Source: Desulfomicrobium orale DSM 12838 (GTDB lineage: Bacteria > Desulfobacterota > Desulfovibrionia > Desulfovibrionales > Desulfomicrobiaceae). Taken from it: a stretch of 64,000 nt of DNA. This document shows positions 18,396 to 27,866 of this stretch, piece by piece. The notes beneath the pieces were generated by a model, which was not told where the DNA came from, did no database searches, and was given only the letters and a program-made list of their open reading frames with translations. Location: the NCBI RefSeq assembly GCF_001553625.1, contig NZ_CP014230.1:1178001-1242000 (forward strand), written 5' to 3'. Both the position numbers and the translations under genes were made by a program. Within the stretch, counting starts at the first letter, position 1; the number at the start of each line of letters is the position of its first letter.

Positions 18396-19639
18396 AGAAA
18401 TTTGACTGGACCGTGTTTTTTCCCGGGCAGATGACCTTTCTGCTCCTGCCCGGAGAGCTGATCGGTGTGCGTTCCGTTCATGTGGGCGGCCGTGGCCGGT
18501 CCACGCACGCCCGCAGCTGGGCCTGCGCGGATCGCGAGGCCCTGTCCCGATCCCTGCTGGCGGCCAGGGAAGAACTGGGCGTGGGCAAAGACACGTTGTG
18601 CCATGTGGGCCTGCCCCTGGGTGACATGACGCTGGTGGAGTTCTCCCTGCCTCTGGCTGCCCGCGACGACCTGGACAATGCCGTGCGTTACTCCCTGATG
18701 CGGCATGTGCCCTTTGATCTGGATGGTTTCCGGTGGGAATTCGACGCCGTGGAGGAGCAGGGAGAGGTGGCTGTGGCCGTGACGCTCATGCACCGGCAGA
18801 CTCTTGCGGCGGTGATGGACCGCTTCAGCTCGGCCGGCGTGCCGGTGGCCACGGTGTTTCCCGCCTGCATGGTCCTGTTTCCGCACATTCCGGACGGGGG
18901 TGTGGCGGCCTTGACGCGCGGCGGCGCGGCGGATGCGGTCATCTGGAACGGGCGGCGGATATGCTGGCAGCAGGGCGGTGCCGAGAGCCCTTCGGCCTTG
19001 GTGGCCCGGGCCGCCGGACTGCTGGAGAGCTACGGCGTGGAGAGCCGCTCCGTGGCGGTACTGGGGCCCGCTCTTGAAGTGCCGGAGGCCCGTTCCATCG
19101 CCCCCGAAGAGCTCGATCTGGGCGGGCCGCGCCGTTTCCGGATCAATGTCATTTCCGAGCGGGCCATCCGTGGCCGCCGCCGGGCGCGGCAGGCCGTGCT
19201 CTGGGCTGCCGCGCTGCTGGTCTGTACACTGCTCTTGCTGCCGTTTCGGGACGTGCTGGTCTGGGAGCGCCGGGTATCGGCTCTGGAAGAGCGGGTGGGG
19301 GAATTGCGCCAGGAGGCGGATTCACTCATCAACATGCGTGAGCAAAGCGCCGCTTTTGAAAAACGCATGGAGCGCTGGTCCCGGACTTTTGCCAGCAACG
19401 TGGATATGGGGCGGATCCTGCGCGAAGTGACGGAACTCATGCCTGCCGGGGCCTGGCTCGACAACCTGCAGATACAGGAACGCCGGATCGTCGTGGCGGG
19501 CAACGCGCCCTCGGCCACCTTCGTACTGGAACAGATGGAGATTTCCTCCCTTTTTCAGGATGCGCGTTTCGACGCTCCCGTGACCCGGCAGGGGCAGCTT
19601 GAAGTCTTCCGCATCGCCGCCACCATCAGCCCACAGTGA
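18392..19639 (+). CDS. gspL: Type II secretion protein GspL (PilM- and PilN-like fusion)
   Basis: 415 residues. Residues 1-230 are an actin-like cytoplasmic domain of the GspL/PilM type (LVEFSLPL near 72, YSLMRHVPFDLDGF near 90). A single membrane helix lies near 270-290 and a coiled, PilN-like periplasmic domain follows (LREVTELMPAGAWLDNLQI near 343). GspL links the ATPase to the platform. The order L-M-C-D after K mirrors pilM-N-O-P-Q of type IV pili. Confidence 0.8.
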   Translation: MKKFDWTVFFPGQMTFLLLPGELIGVRSVHVGGRGRSTHARSWACADREALSRSLLAAREELGVGKDTLCHVGLPLGDMTLVEFSLPLAARDDLDNAVRYSLMRHVPFDLDGFRWEFDAVEEQGEVAVAVTLMHRQTLAAVMDRFSSAGVPVATVFPACMVLFPHIPDGGVAALTRGGAADAVIWNGRRICWQQGGAESPSALVARAAGLLESYGVESRSVAVLGPALEVPEARSIAPEELDLGGPRRFRINVISERAIRGRRRARQAVLWAAALLVCTLLLLPFRDVLVWERRVSALEERVGELRQEADSLINMREQSAAFEKRMERWSRTFASNVDMGRILREVTELMPAGAWLDNLQIQERRIVVAGNAPSATFVLEQMEISSLFQDARFDAPVTRQGQLEVFRIAATISPQ

Positions 19640-19645
19640 GGGAGC

Positions 19646-20206
19646 ATGCGTCAATTATGGACCGACGAAGCCTTTCGACGGCTGGCTCTGATGGCTCTGG
19701 CCGGAATTCTGGCTGTGGCCATGGCCGTGCGTTTTGTGGCGGATTATCGCGCCGGGCGCATCCAGGAACTGCGCGACCGCTATGAAGCCAAATGGATGGA
19801 GTATGAGCGCTACACGCGTCTTTTGGCCAACCGCGACATGTACGTGAAAATGCAGGCGGATCTGGACAATGTGGAGAAAGGCGTGGTCGGAAAGCGTTTT
19901 TTCACGGCTCCGAGCATCGCTCTGGCCGAGGTCCGCTTTCAGGATCTGGTCAACGCCGTGGCCAAGAAAAACGGTCTGCCCATCATCTCTCTGAAGACAC
20001 TGAAAGCCGTCGAAACGGGAGATCTGAAGGAAATGCGGCTGGCCATCAGCTGCCGCACGGAAATCGGCGTACTGAACGATTTTCTGTACGATATTTCAAC
20101 CCAGGACGCGGTCGTGTTCGTGGAATCCATGGACATCAAGCGGCTGGGGGACAGTGAGGAGCGGCTCTACAATTTCAACGCGGCCCTCAAGGCATACGCT
20201 CTATGA
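19646..20206 (+). CDS. gspM: Type II secretion protein GspM / PilO-like
   Basis: 186 residues. One N-terminal membrane helix (LALMALAGILAVAMAVRFV), a coiled-coil stretch near residues 35-70, then a ferredoxin-like periplasmic domain with RLAISCRTEIGVLNDFLYDI near 130. This layout and the place after gspL fit GspM/PilO, the partner of GspL. Sequence conservation of the family is low, so the name rests partly on position. The ATG at 19646 follows GAGGGAG. Confidence 0.72.
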   Translation: MRQLWTDEAFRRLALMALAGILAVAMAVRFVADYRAGRIQELRDRYEAKWMEYERYTRLLANRDMYVKMQADLDNVEKGVVGKRFFTAPSIALAEVRFQDLVNAVAKKNGLPIISLKTLKAVETGDLKEMRLAISCRTEIGVLNDFLYDISTQDAVVFVESMDIKRLGDSEERLYNFNAALKAYAL

Positions 20207-20973
20207 TCAAGATTTCCATCGCCAAGCGTTACGCCCTGGTCGCCCTGGTGCTGGCAACAGCCGCCGGGCTGTTCTGGTTTGATTTCGGACGGCGTTATCT
20301 GCGCGCCTCGGCGGTAAAAGATCCGGACGTGGCGCGGGAAGGCGTGGAGCCCTCCTCTTCCGGCGGATGGGAACTGCTGTTTGAACGGCACGCTCCAGCC
20401 AGAGAAGAAGTGGCGGTGATCGCGGAAAAGAATGTGTTTTCGCCTCTGCGCAAGGCCTGGACTCCTCCTCCGCCGCCCGAGCCCGAGAAGGTGCCCGAAG
20501 AGCCCAAGGCTCCTCCTCCGCCGCCCAAACGTGATGGTGTGGAACTGCGCGGAACGGCCATGGTGGGAGATACGCGCACGGCCATGGTTCATTTCCGGCC
20601 CTTCAACCCGCCGGAGACGCTCCTGCTGCGCGAGGGGGGCGTGGCCAAGCCCAGCAAGGCCGATGGCCCGGTGTTCACGATGGTGCGCATCGAGCCGGAT
20701 CGGGTGATCATGAAAGACTCTGCGGGCGCGGAATTTCAGGTGGGACTCTACGATCACTCCCGTCAGGCGGCGGCTCAGGCGCCGGTTCAGCAGCAGGCGG
20801 TGGTCAGCACCGAGGCCCCCAAGGCGGCCGCTCCTCCCGCCAGTTCAGTGGTGGGCGAAGCCCCCCGTAAAGAGACGCCTGACGCCATTCAGGAAAGAAA
20901 TGAACAGCTGGTCAAGGAAGGCAAGATGCGGAAGATCCTGACGCCTTTCGGACCGGTTTACCGCAAACAATAG
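20203..20973 (+). CDS. gspC: Type II secretion GspC / PilP-like protein
   Basis: 256 residues. N-terminal membrane anchor (residues 8-24), a proline-rich linker with two PPPPP runs near 86-108, then a small beta domain (VELRGTAMVGDTRTAMVHF near 112) like the homology region of GspC and the PilP fold. The C-terminal third is Ala/Gln/Pro-rich and low complexity. It lies directly before the secretin gene, where it would recruit the outer-membrane channel. Overlaps gspM by four bases. Confidence 0.7.
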   Translation: MIKISIAKRYALVALVLATAAGLFWFDFGRRYLRASAVKDPDVAREGVEPSSSGGWELLFERHAPAREEVAVIAEKNVFSPLRKAWTPPPPPEPEKVPEEPKAPPPPPKRDGVELRGTAMVGDTRTAMVHFRPFNPPETLLLREGGVAKPSKADGPVFTMVRIEPDRVIMKDSAGAEFQVGLYDHSRQAAAQAPVQQQAVVSTEAPKAAAPPASSVVGEAPRKETPDAIQERNEQLVKEGKMRKILTPFGPVYRKQ

Positions 20974-21005
20974 CGCGGATTTTCGCGCTCATAACGGAAG
21001 ATAGC

Positions 21006-23270
21006 ATGAATCCAGCACGTTCCGCTCTGGCGGGTATGTTGATGATGACCATGATCATGGTGGCGGGTTGTCAGTCCACGGCTCTGGAGCGGGCGCGGCA
21101 GATGTCCATGCGCCCCGGTTCCCTGGTGGACCCGGTGTTCACGGATAACGCGACGGAAATCTCTCCTGACGCGAAGGAACGCGCGGCGGAGCACCGCGAG
21201 GACATGCGCAACCGGAATCTGCTTTCGGATATGGAGGCTCAGGACCGGGACTTCAACCGGCGGCTGTCCGGCGTGCTGGGCCAGGGGGCGGCGTCTCGCC
21301 CGGGAAGCGGGACCATCAGTGCTGGCCGCGCCGTGCGGGGCGAGACCACTCCGGTCAGCTTCGATTTTTTTGACGCGGATCTGGCCGATGTGGTCCGGCT
21401 GTTCATGGAGCTGCTGAAGGAAAACTACAGTCTGGACTCCAAAGTGGCGGGCAAGGTGGCCCTGCATGTCCACGCCGACATGAGCCGGGATGAGATCTGG
21501 GAGCTGTTCCGCGGAGTACTGCGGATGCAGGGTGCCGTGGCCACTCTGGACAACGGGGTCTGGCGCATTGTGCCTCTGGGGGATGCTCCTGCCACCGTGG
21601 ACGTGAACGGTATCGTCTTTGACGAGGACGGAGCCCGCAAGCGCGGACAGAGCGTTCAGGTCTTCAAGCTCGATTTTCTGCCGGTGTCGGAGTTCTCCAA
21701 TGTGGTCAAGCCGTACCTTTCTCCGGGCAGCATGGTGTACGGTCACGAGCAGACGGGCATTATGCTGGTCTCGGATTTTCCCCACACTTTGCGCAAGATC
21801 GAGCGACTGGTGGAGATTTTCGATGTCAGCGCCTTTGCCGGACTGTACATGCGGGTCTATTCGCTCAAATATGTGAAGGCCGAGGAAATGCTCAAGGAAC
21901 TCGATGCCGTGGTGCAGGCCACCATGCTCAAGCAGCAGGGGCGGGAGAAGGTCAGTTTTCTGGGCCTGCCGCGTCTGAACATGATCGTGGCCCTGACCTG
22001 GAACGAGGCCAATCTGCCCTTTGTGGAGGAATGGGTTCAGCAGCTGGACCGCATCGCTCCGTCCGTGGCCGCGGCCGGACAGGGCGAGAACATTTTCGTG
22101 TACCGGATGGAAAACGGGGACGCCAAGACCGTGGTGGAATCCCTGGAGGGCCTTTTCGCCTCCCGCGAGACCCGCGCCGCCCGAAAAGCGGCCCAGGGAA
22201 GTGAATCTCTGGAGGAGACGGACCTGCCCCTGGGCGCGCAACTGGCCGCCGAGGAGGCGAAGCCGGGGGAGAACTTCGTGGACAACACCATGAAGACCGC
22301 CGAGGAGCATAGGGCCGAGGCTCAGGCCGGTTCCAAGACTGCCGGATTTTCCGGGGAGCTGAGCGGACCCGTGGCCTTCGTGGTGGACGAGCCCACAAAT
22401 TCCATTCTGGTGCGCTGTGCCGAGGTCGACTACCGCATCATTCGCGGGGTCATCCAGCAGCTGGATATCTTTCCCCGGCAGGTGCTGATCGAGGTGCTCA
22501 TCGCGGAGATCAATCTGGACGAGAGCAACAAGCTGGGCGTGGAGTGGCAGCATATCTTCAATCTGGGCGGCTCGGCCACGGGCACACTGGGGGTGGATTC
22601 TTCTCTTGGTACGGTCAGACCCGGCGCGACGACTCCCATTGCCGGAGGCCTGTCCTATGTGGTGGGCAATACCCAGCGGTTCAAGTCCGCCCTCAAGGCG
22701 TCGGCTTCGGAGAACAATGTGCAGGTGCTTTCTTCCCCGCACATTCTGGCCTCGGACAACCAGCCCGCGACCATCGACATCGGTTCGGAAGTGCCCGTGG
22801 TCACAGGCACGACCCAGACCTCGGGCGGCACCGTGACCACCCAGCAGAACGTGCAGTACCGCAACACCGGCGTGCTGCTGACGGTCACGCCGCATATCAA
22901 CGACACGGGGCTGGTGCGCATGGAAGTGTCCCAGGAGGTCAGCGAGCTTTCGGACAAGCAGGTGCAGGGCATTTCCTCGCCCATCTTCTCCAAACGCAAG
23001 GCCGAAACCATGCTGGCGGTGCAGGACGGGCAGACCATCGTCATCGGCGGCATGATCAGACGGTCGCGCACGGACAACTATTCCGGTGTCCCCCTGCTTT
23101 CCAGAGTACCCATTCTGAAGAATCTGGTCGGGTACCAGAACAAGGGTTGGGAGAACACCGAGCTTATGCTTTTCATCACGCCGCATGTGGTGTCCCATAA
23201 CGAGGATGCCGAGTTCGTGTCGCGCCGTTTTCTCCAGCGTCTGGCGGATGTGAAGAAAGGGGTGCAATGA
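21006..23270 (+). CDS. gspD: Type II secretion secretin GspD, lipoprotein-type
   Basis: 754 residues. The signal ends in VAGC near residue 22, indicating a lipid-anchored secretin. An N0-like domain (FDFFDADLADVVRLFMELL near 119) and three N repeats precede the secretin domain (from about 490: VLIEVLIAEINLDESNKLGVEW). The domain ends with TIVIGGMIRRSRTDNYSGVPLLSRVP and TELMLFITPHVV, the classic secretin signatures. It forms the outer-membrane exit channel. It is the last gene of the gsp set here; no gspE is in the window. Confidence 0.93.
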   Translation: MNPARSALAGMLMMTMIMVAGCQSTALERARQMSMRPGSLVDPVFTDNATEISPDAKERAAEHREDMRNRNLLSDMEAQDRDFNRRLSGVLGQGAASRPGSGTISAGRAVRGETTPVSFDFFDADLADVVRLFMELLKENYSLDSKVAGKVALHVHADMSRDEIWELFRGVLRMQGAVATLDNGVWRIVPLGDAPATVDVNGIVFDEDGARKRGQSVQVFKLDFLPVSEFSNVVKPYLSPGSMVYGHEQTGIMLVSDFPHTLRKIERLVEIFDVSAFAGLYMRVYSLKYVKAEEMLKELDAVVQATMLKQQGREKVSFLGLPRLNMIVALTWNEANLPFVEEWVQQLDRIAPSVAAAGQGENIFVYRMENGDAKTVVESLEGLFASRETRAARKAAQGSESLEETDLPLGAQLAAEEAKPGENFVDNTMKTAEEHRAEAQAGSKTAGFSGELSGPVAFVVDEPTNSILVRCAEVDYRIIRGVIQQLDIFPRQVLIEVLIAEINLDESNKLGVEWQHIFNLGGSATGTLGVDSSLGTVRPGATTPIAGGLSYVVGNTQRFKSALKASASENNVQVLSSPHILASDNQPATIDIGSEVPVVTGTTQTSGGTVTTQQNVQYRNTGVLLTVTPHINDTGLVRMEVSQEVSELSDKQVQGISSPIFSKRKAETMLAVQDGQTIVIGGMIRRSRTDNYSGVPLLSRVPILKNLVGYQNKGWENTELMLFITPHVVSHNEDAEFVSRRFLQRLADVKKGVQ

Positions 23271-23274
23271 TTCC

Positions 23275-24276
23275 ATGGCCGCCCGGACCGGTGTTCTGAT
23301 CCTCAATTACAATGGCGCTTCCGATGCCATGACCTGCGTGGAGAGCCTTCGGGCTCTCCTCTGCGTTCCTCCGCGGGTGGTGGTCTGTGACAACGCTTCG
23401 CCCGACGGTTCGTGGCAGCAATTGACTGACTGGGCCGGACAATGGCCAGAACGGGAGTTTCCGGCGGAAATATGTGAGGCCCTGGGCGTCCGGAACGGTC
23501 TGGAATATGCCGGATCCGGTTTTACCCTGACCCTGCTGCATTCCCCCCGCAATCTCGGTTTTGCCGGAGGCTGCAACCTGGGTTTGCGTTATTTGCTGTC
23601 CTGCTCCGGCATCGATCGGATCTGGCTGCTGAATAACGACACGGTAGTGCATCCGGCGGCCCTCGATTTTCTGACTCATGCTCTGGACGCGCCCTCTGCC
23701 GGTCTTCCCCGCGGCGTGGCCTGCGGGCCGGTGCTCTACCGCGAAACAATCCCGTCTCCCCCCGCGGTGCAGGCTTATGGCGGCGGCCGCTATTATCCGC
23801 TTCTGGGCAGCTCTTTTCTGAACGGTAATGGCCGGAAGTACTGTCCGGAAGAGGCCCGCAGGGCGGCGGCCTGGCCCCTGGATTTTCCTTTGGGCGCGAG
23901 CATGCTGGTTTCCCGTGCCTTTCTGGAGAGTGTGGGCCTGCTGGACGAGCGTTTCTTTCTGTATTTCGAGGAGATCGACTGGATGCTTCGGGCGCGGGGG
24001 CGTTTTACCCTGGCCTACACGCCCCATGCGCTGGTCTGGCACAGGGAAGGAGCGGCCTGCGGCGCAGGGCGAAGCCGTGGAGGGGAGAAAAGCGGGCTTG
24101 CGGATTTTCATTTCCAGCGCAGCAGGCTTTTGTGCGTACGCAAGCATTTTCCGTTTTTTTTCCCGCTGGTTCTGGCCACTCTCGCGGTCAGCGCGGTCCG
24201 GCGAGTGATGCGCGGGCAGTGGCGGCGGCTGCCCATGCTTTGGCGTTGCGCCGTGGAGGTCTGCCGTGCGGTTTGA
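23275..24276 (+). CDS. Glycosyltransferase family 2
   Basis: 333 residues, GT-A fold. Starts GVLILNYNGASDAMTCVESLRAL; nucleotide-sugar motif LLNNDTVVHPAAL near residue 119 (DxD-like NND); acceptor-side EIDWMLRARGRF near 235. The C-terminal basic and hydrophobic part suggests membrane association. Resembles rhamnosyl-type family 2 enzymes of surface polysaccharide assembly. It follows gspD by four bases and overlaps the next transferase. Confidence 0.85.
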   Translation: MAARTGVLILNYNGASDAMTCVESLRALLCVPPRVVVCDNASPDGSWQQLTDWAGQWPEREFPAEICEALGVRNGLEYAGSGFTLTLLHSPRNLGFAGGCNLGLRYLLSCSGIDRIWLLNNDTVVHPAALDFLTHALDAPSAGLPRGVACGPVLYRETIPSPPAVQAYGGGRYYPLLGSSFLNGNGRKYCPEEARRAAAWPLDFPLGASMLVSRAFLESVGLLDERFFLYFEEIDWMLRARGRFTLAYTPHALVWHREGAACGAGRSRGGEKSGLADFHFQRSRLLCVRKHFPFFFPLVLATLAVSAVRRVMRGQWRRLPMLWRCAVEVCRAV

Positions 24277-25105
24277 AGCCATTGTTGTTTCCTATGGCCG
24301 GGAGAAGGTCCTGCTCGAAAATCATGCGGCCTTGCGCGCTCTGTACCCGGAACTGCCTGTGTGCTGGGGCATCCAGGGGACCCTTTCCGGGGAGATTTCG
24401 GCCGCCGTGGAGTCGGACCCGCATCTGCGCCTGGAACATCGGGAACAGCCGCATATCACTGCCGCTCTGAACCAGTGCATTCGTTCCTCCGAAGCGGATG
24501 TGGCCATCATGCTCGATGACGATGCCAGACCCTGTCCCGGCTGGCTGGAGGCCTTTGAGGCCGCCTTTGCGGCATATCCCGACGCGCCCTACATCATGGG
24601 CCGGGAAATCCGGACCCGGTGCCATGGTTTGGGGGGCCTCCTGGCGCGTGGCCTGCTGGAAGCCATGTGCCGTCCTTTTGCCCCGGCCGAGGCCTTGAGT
24701 GCCGGCCGGCTGGTGGGATGGATCAACGGCGCGGGCTTGCTGCTGGGAAACTTCGATCTGCCCGGCGTATGCCTGATCAACGCTCCCCGCGGCTGCAACC
24801 TGGCTTTACGGCGGGCGGCGTGGGAGAGGCTTGGCGGGTTCAGTGAAGATTTCACGGGGAATCAGTGGGGCTTTGAGGTGGACTTCGGTCTGCGGGCCCG
24901 GCATGCCGGACTGGAAGGAATTTTCTGGGGCGCGGCCATGGCCGTTCACGACCAGGAATCTGGCGGCGGCACCAGAGCCGTCCGGTCCTGGGGAAGTCTG
25001 CGTCATGCCGTTCACAACCATGCCCAGGTGAATCGCCATTTGGGCTGGAGCGGCTGGATCGGCGCGCTGCCGCGCCTTGCGCGGGCGGCCTGGAAAGGGC
25101 GCTGA
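24266..25105 (+). CDS. Glycosyltransferase family 2
   Basis: 279 residues from a GTG at 24266 that overlaps the previous gene by 11 bases. VAIMLDDDARPCPGWLEAF near residue 80 holds the DDD metal motif, RGCNLALRRAAWERLGGF near 175 the acceptor loop and GFEVDFGLRARHAG near 203 the usual catalytic region. Probably part of the same polysaccharide pathway as its neighbours; donor and acceptor unknown. Confidence 0.8.
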   Translation: MRFEAIVVSYGREKVLLENHAALRALYPELPVCWGIQGTLSGEISAAVESDPHLRLEHREQPHITAALNQCIRSSEADVAIMLDDDARPCPGWLEAFEAAFAAYPDAPYIMGREIRTRCHGLGGLLARGLLEAMCRPFAPAEALSAGRLVGWINGAGLLLGNFDLPGVCLINAPRGCNLALRRAAWERLGGFSEDFTGNQWGFEVDFGLRARHAGLEGIFWGAAMAVHDQESGGGTRAVRSWGSLRHAVHNHAQVNRHLGWSGWIGALPRLARAAWKGR

Positions 25106-25164
25106 GGCGGATCGCGGCAAACGAATTTCCGGCGGAATGCCGGAAGCCGCAAGGATTGTAACCC

Positions 25165-26258
25165 ATGCGTGTGGCGCTTATCCATTACTGGCTGGTCAAC
25201 TGGCGCGGCGGAGAAAAGGTGCTTGCCGCTTTGGCGGAGCTTTTTCCCCAGGCGGACATTTTCACTCATGTCTGCCGGCCGGAAATTCTGCCGCCGGAGT
25301 TGCGGAGCCGCCGTATCACGACGACCTTCATCGGCCGGCTGCCCGGAGCCGCACGGTGGTACAAGGGGTATCTGCCGCTCATGCCCATGGCTCTGGAGAA
25401 TCTGGATCTGCGGGAATACGATCTGGTCATCAGTTCCGAATCCGGGCCGGCCAAAAATGTCATCACCCGCCCCGACGCCGTCCATGTCTGCTATTGCCAC
25501 TCCCCCATGCGGTATATCTGGGATCTGGCTCCGGAATACAGGGCCGGGATGCCCTTTGTCATGCGGGCTCTGTCCACCCCGGTGGCGCATTACCTGCGTC
25601 TGGCCGACGCCGCCGGGGCGCAGAGGGTGGACGCCTTCGCGGCCAATTCGGCTTTTGTGGCCGGCCGGGTACGCAGATACTACCGCCGGGAAGCGCAGGT
25701 CATCCATCCGCCGGTGGACACGGAATTTTTCACTCCGGGAGGAAAAAGCGGCAAGGAGCATTACCTCGTGGCGGGGCAACTGGTCGGCTACAAACGCGCG
25801 GACCTGGCCGTGGCGGCCTGCACGGAGCTGAATCTGCCGCTGGTGGTGGCAGGTGAAGGTCCCGAAGGGGCAAAACTGCGGCGCATGGCCGGACCCTCGG
25901 TGCGTTTTGCCGGGCGGGTCACGGATGAAGAACTGCGCGAACTCATGCGGTCGTGCCGGGCGCTTGTCTTCCCCGGTGAGGAGGATTTCGGGCTGGTGCC
26001 GGTGGAGGCCATGGCCTGCGGCACTCCGGTCATTGCTTTCGGGGGGGCGGTGCGCTGGAAACGGTACTGCCTGGCCGCACAGGCCTTTTTTTCGACCGCC
26101 AGAGTGTGGAGGCGTTGAAGGAAGTTCTCGGCGTGCTGGAGGCCGGAGGCTTCGATTGCGACCACACGGCTGTGCGAGCCCACGCCGAATCCTTCGGCAG
26201 AGAGGCTTTTTTCCGGAACATGCGGGCTTTTCTGCATGACCGGGGAGTGACGGTATGA
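25165..26258 (+). CDS. Glycosyltransferase family 4 (WbaZ/mannosyltransferase-like), frameshifted at a G7 run
   Basis: As sequenced it ends early at 26118, but adding one G to the G7 run at 26041-26047 continues the family sequence (GALETVLPGRTGLFFDR, then VEALKEVLGVLE) to a stop at 26256-26258, giving 364 residues. N-terminal MRVALIHYWLVNWRGGEKVL and CYCHSPMRYIWDL near residue 111, and the C-terminal donor site GEEDFGLVPVEAMACGTPVIAF near 271-292, are all family 4 features. The corrected stop overlaps the next start (ATGA), which supports the longer reading. Most likely a sequencing undercall. Confidence 0.82.
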
Positions 26259-27670
26259 ACCTGTTCGGGAAGATAACCCCCGGGGCACGGATGACGGCCC
26301 TGACTCTGGCCGGGGATACCCTGGCCCTGGTCCTTGCGGCCTTCGTGGCGGTGGGGATGCGCTTTTTCTTCGACGGGCAGTTTGAACTCATCCTCTATAT
26401 CCGTCTGCTGCCGGCCCTGAGTCTTTTCTATGCCCTTTTCGCCCTGCGGGGACTGTACCCCGGGGTGCTGCTCAGCCCTCCCGATGAGTTGAAGCGTCTG
26501 TCCCAGGCGGTCACGCTGGGTTTTCTGTTGCTGACGGCCGGGACATTTCTTTCGCGTCAGGGGCATCTGTATTCCCGGGCCATTTTTATCGGAGCGTGGC
26601 TGCTGTCTCTGGGGCTGGTGCCGGTCATGCGTTCTCTGGCCAGAAACTGGGGCTGGCGGCTGGGATGGTGGGGTTATCCGGCCGTGGTGCTGGGCGCCAG
26701 AGTGACCGGCCGGGCAGTTGTACGGGCCATGCTGCGTACTCCCCGCTTGGGTCTCAGGCCTGTGGCGCTTCTGGATGACGATCCGGGCAAGATCGGACGC
26801 CGGATGTACGGCATTCCCGTGGCCGGCCCCCTGTCCGAAGCAACGGAAATGGCCCGGAACATGCCCGGCGGCGTGGCCATTCTGGCCATGCCCGGCGTGG
26901 GGCGGGAGCGTCTGAACACCATCATGGAAGAGTACACGCACGGCTTCGGCCGGATCATGCTGGTACCCGATCTGTTCGGAGCGACCCGCCTGTGGGTTTC
27001 GGCCCTGGACTTCAAAGGCATGCTGGCGCTGGATATCCGCCAGAAGCTGCTGGATCCGAACCGTCAGAAGTTCAAACGCGCTTCGGAGCTGGTGCTTCTT
27101 ACGCTGGCGGCGCCGTTTCTGCTCCCGCTTTTCGTGTGCATCGCCGCGCTCATCAAATGCGACAGTCCGGGCCCCGTTTTTTTTCGGCAGCAGCGTATCG
27201 GTTTGGGCGGTAAGGATATTTTCATCTGGAAGTTCAGAACCATGGTCGCCAATGCCGAGGAGTGTCTGGACGAATGTCTGGAGCACGATCCGGAACTGCG
27301 TGAGGAGTGGGAAAGCCAGCAGAAGCTCCGGCATGATCCCCGTGTGACCAGGCTGGGGCGTTTTCTGCGCGTTTCGAGTCTGGATGAACTGCCGCAGCTC
27401 TACAACGTGCTGCGGGGCGACATGAGCCTGGTGGGCCCCAGGCCCATCGTGTGGGCGGAGGTGGAGAAGTACCGGGAAGGTTTCGAACTCTACAAGCGGG
27501 TGCGGCCGGGCCTGACCGGGCTGTGGCAGATTTCCGGGCGCAGCAGCACCAGCTATGGCTTGCGGGTGGAGCTGGACGGCTATTACGTGCGCAACTGGTC
27601 TCTGTGGTTTGACATCTATATTCTGGCCAAAACACCCCTCGAGGTCTTCAAGGGCCGCGGCGCGTACTGA
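26255..27670 (+). CDS. Undecaprenyl-phosphate sugar phosphotransferase (WbaP/WcaJ type)
   Basis: 471 residues. Four to five N-terminal membrane helices, a Rossmann-like region in the middle (VVLGARVTGRAVVRAML near 148), then the bacterial sugar transferase domain: SPGPVFFRQQRIGLGG near 304, WKFRTMV near 326, SLDELPQLYNVLRGDMSLVGPRP near 373 and PGLTGLWQISGR near 415. It starts lipid-linked polysaccharide synthesis by moving a sugar phosphate onto undecaprenyl phosphate. It closes the glycosyltransferase set. Confidence 0.92.
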   Translation: MNLFGKITPGARMTALTLAGDTLALVLAAFVAVGMRFFFDGQFELILYIRLLPALSLFYALFALRGLYPGVLLSPPDELKRLSQAVTLGFLLLTAGTFLSRQGHLYSRAIFIGAWLLSLGLVPVMRSLARNWGWRLGWWGYPAVVLGARVTGRAVVRAMLRTPRLGLRPVALLDDDPGKIGRRMYGIPVAGPLSEATEMARNMPGGVAILAMPGVGRERLNTIMEEYTHGFGRIMLVPDLFGATRLWVSALDFKGMLALDIRQKLLDPNRQKFKRASELVLLTLAAPFLLPLFVCIAALIKCDSPGPVFFRQQRIGLGGKDIFIWKFRTMVANAEECLDECLEHDPELREEWESQQKLRHDPRVTRLGRFLRVSSLDELPQLYNVLRGDMSLVGPRPIVWAEVEKYREGFELYKRVRPGLTGLWQISGRSSTSYGLRVELDGYYVRNWSLWFDIYILAKTPLEVFKGRGAY

Positions 27671-27699
27671 CCGTTTTTTTTGCTGGAAGGATATCCCGC

Positions 27700-27787
27700 T
27701 GGTGCCTGGGGCGGGAATCGAACCCGCACGCCGCTGAGCGGCAAGGGATTTTAAGTCCCTGGTGTCTACCAGTTCCACCACCCAGGC
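27700..27787 (-). tRNA. tRNA-Leu (anticodon UAA)
   Basis: The reverse strand folds as a class II tRNA. Acceptor GCCTGGG (from 27787) pairs with CCCAGGC, the anticodon arm is GGGA-CTTAAAA-TCCC with anticodon TAA, a long variable arm TGCCGCTCAGCGGC follows, and the T arm is GCGGGTTCGATTCCCGC. CCA is encoded (27700-27702). Confidence 0.95.
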
Positions 27788-27866
27788 GGAGGATTTTCTG
27801 TATAGAGGGCATGGGCGGGCGTCAATGGACGCTCGCCCTTATTGTGCTGAAGGGATGGTGCGGCGC

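Noticed and set aside
20958-23306. 782-codon reverse-strand open frame opposite gspD
   Set aside because: Antisense shadow, rich in His, Gln, Arg and Gly with no recognisable domain.
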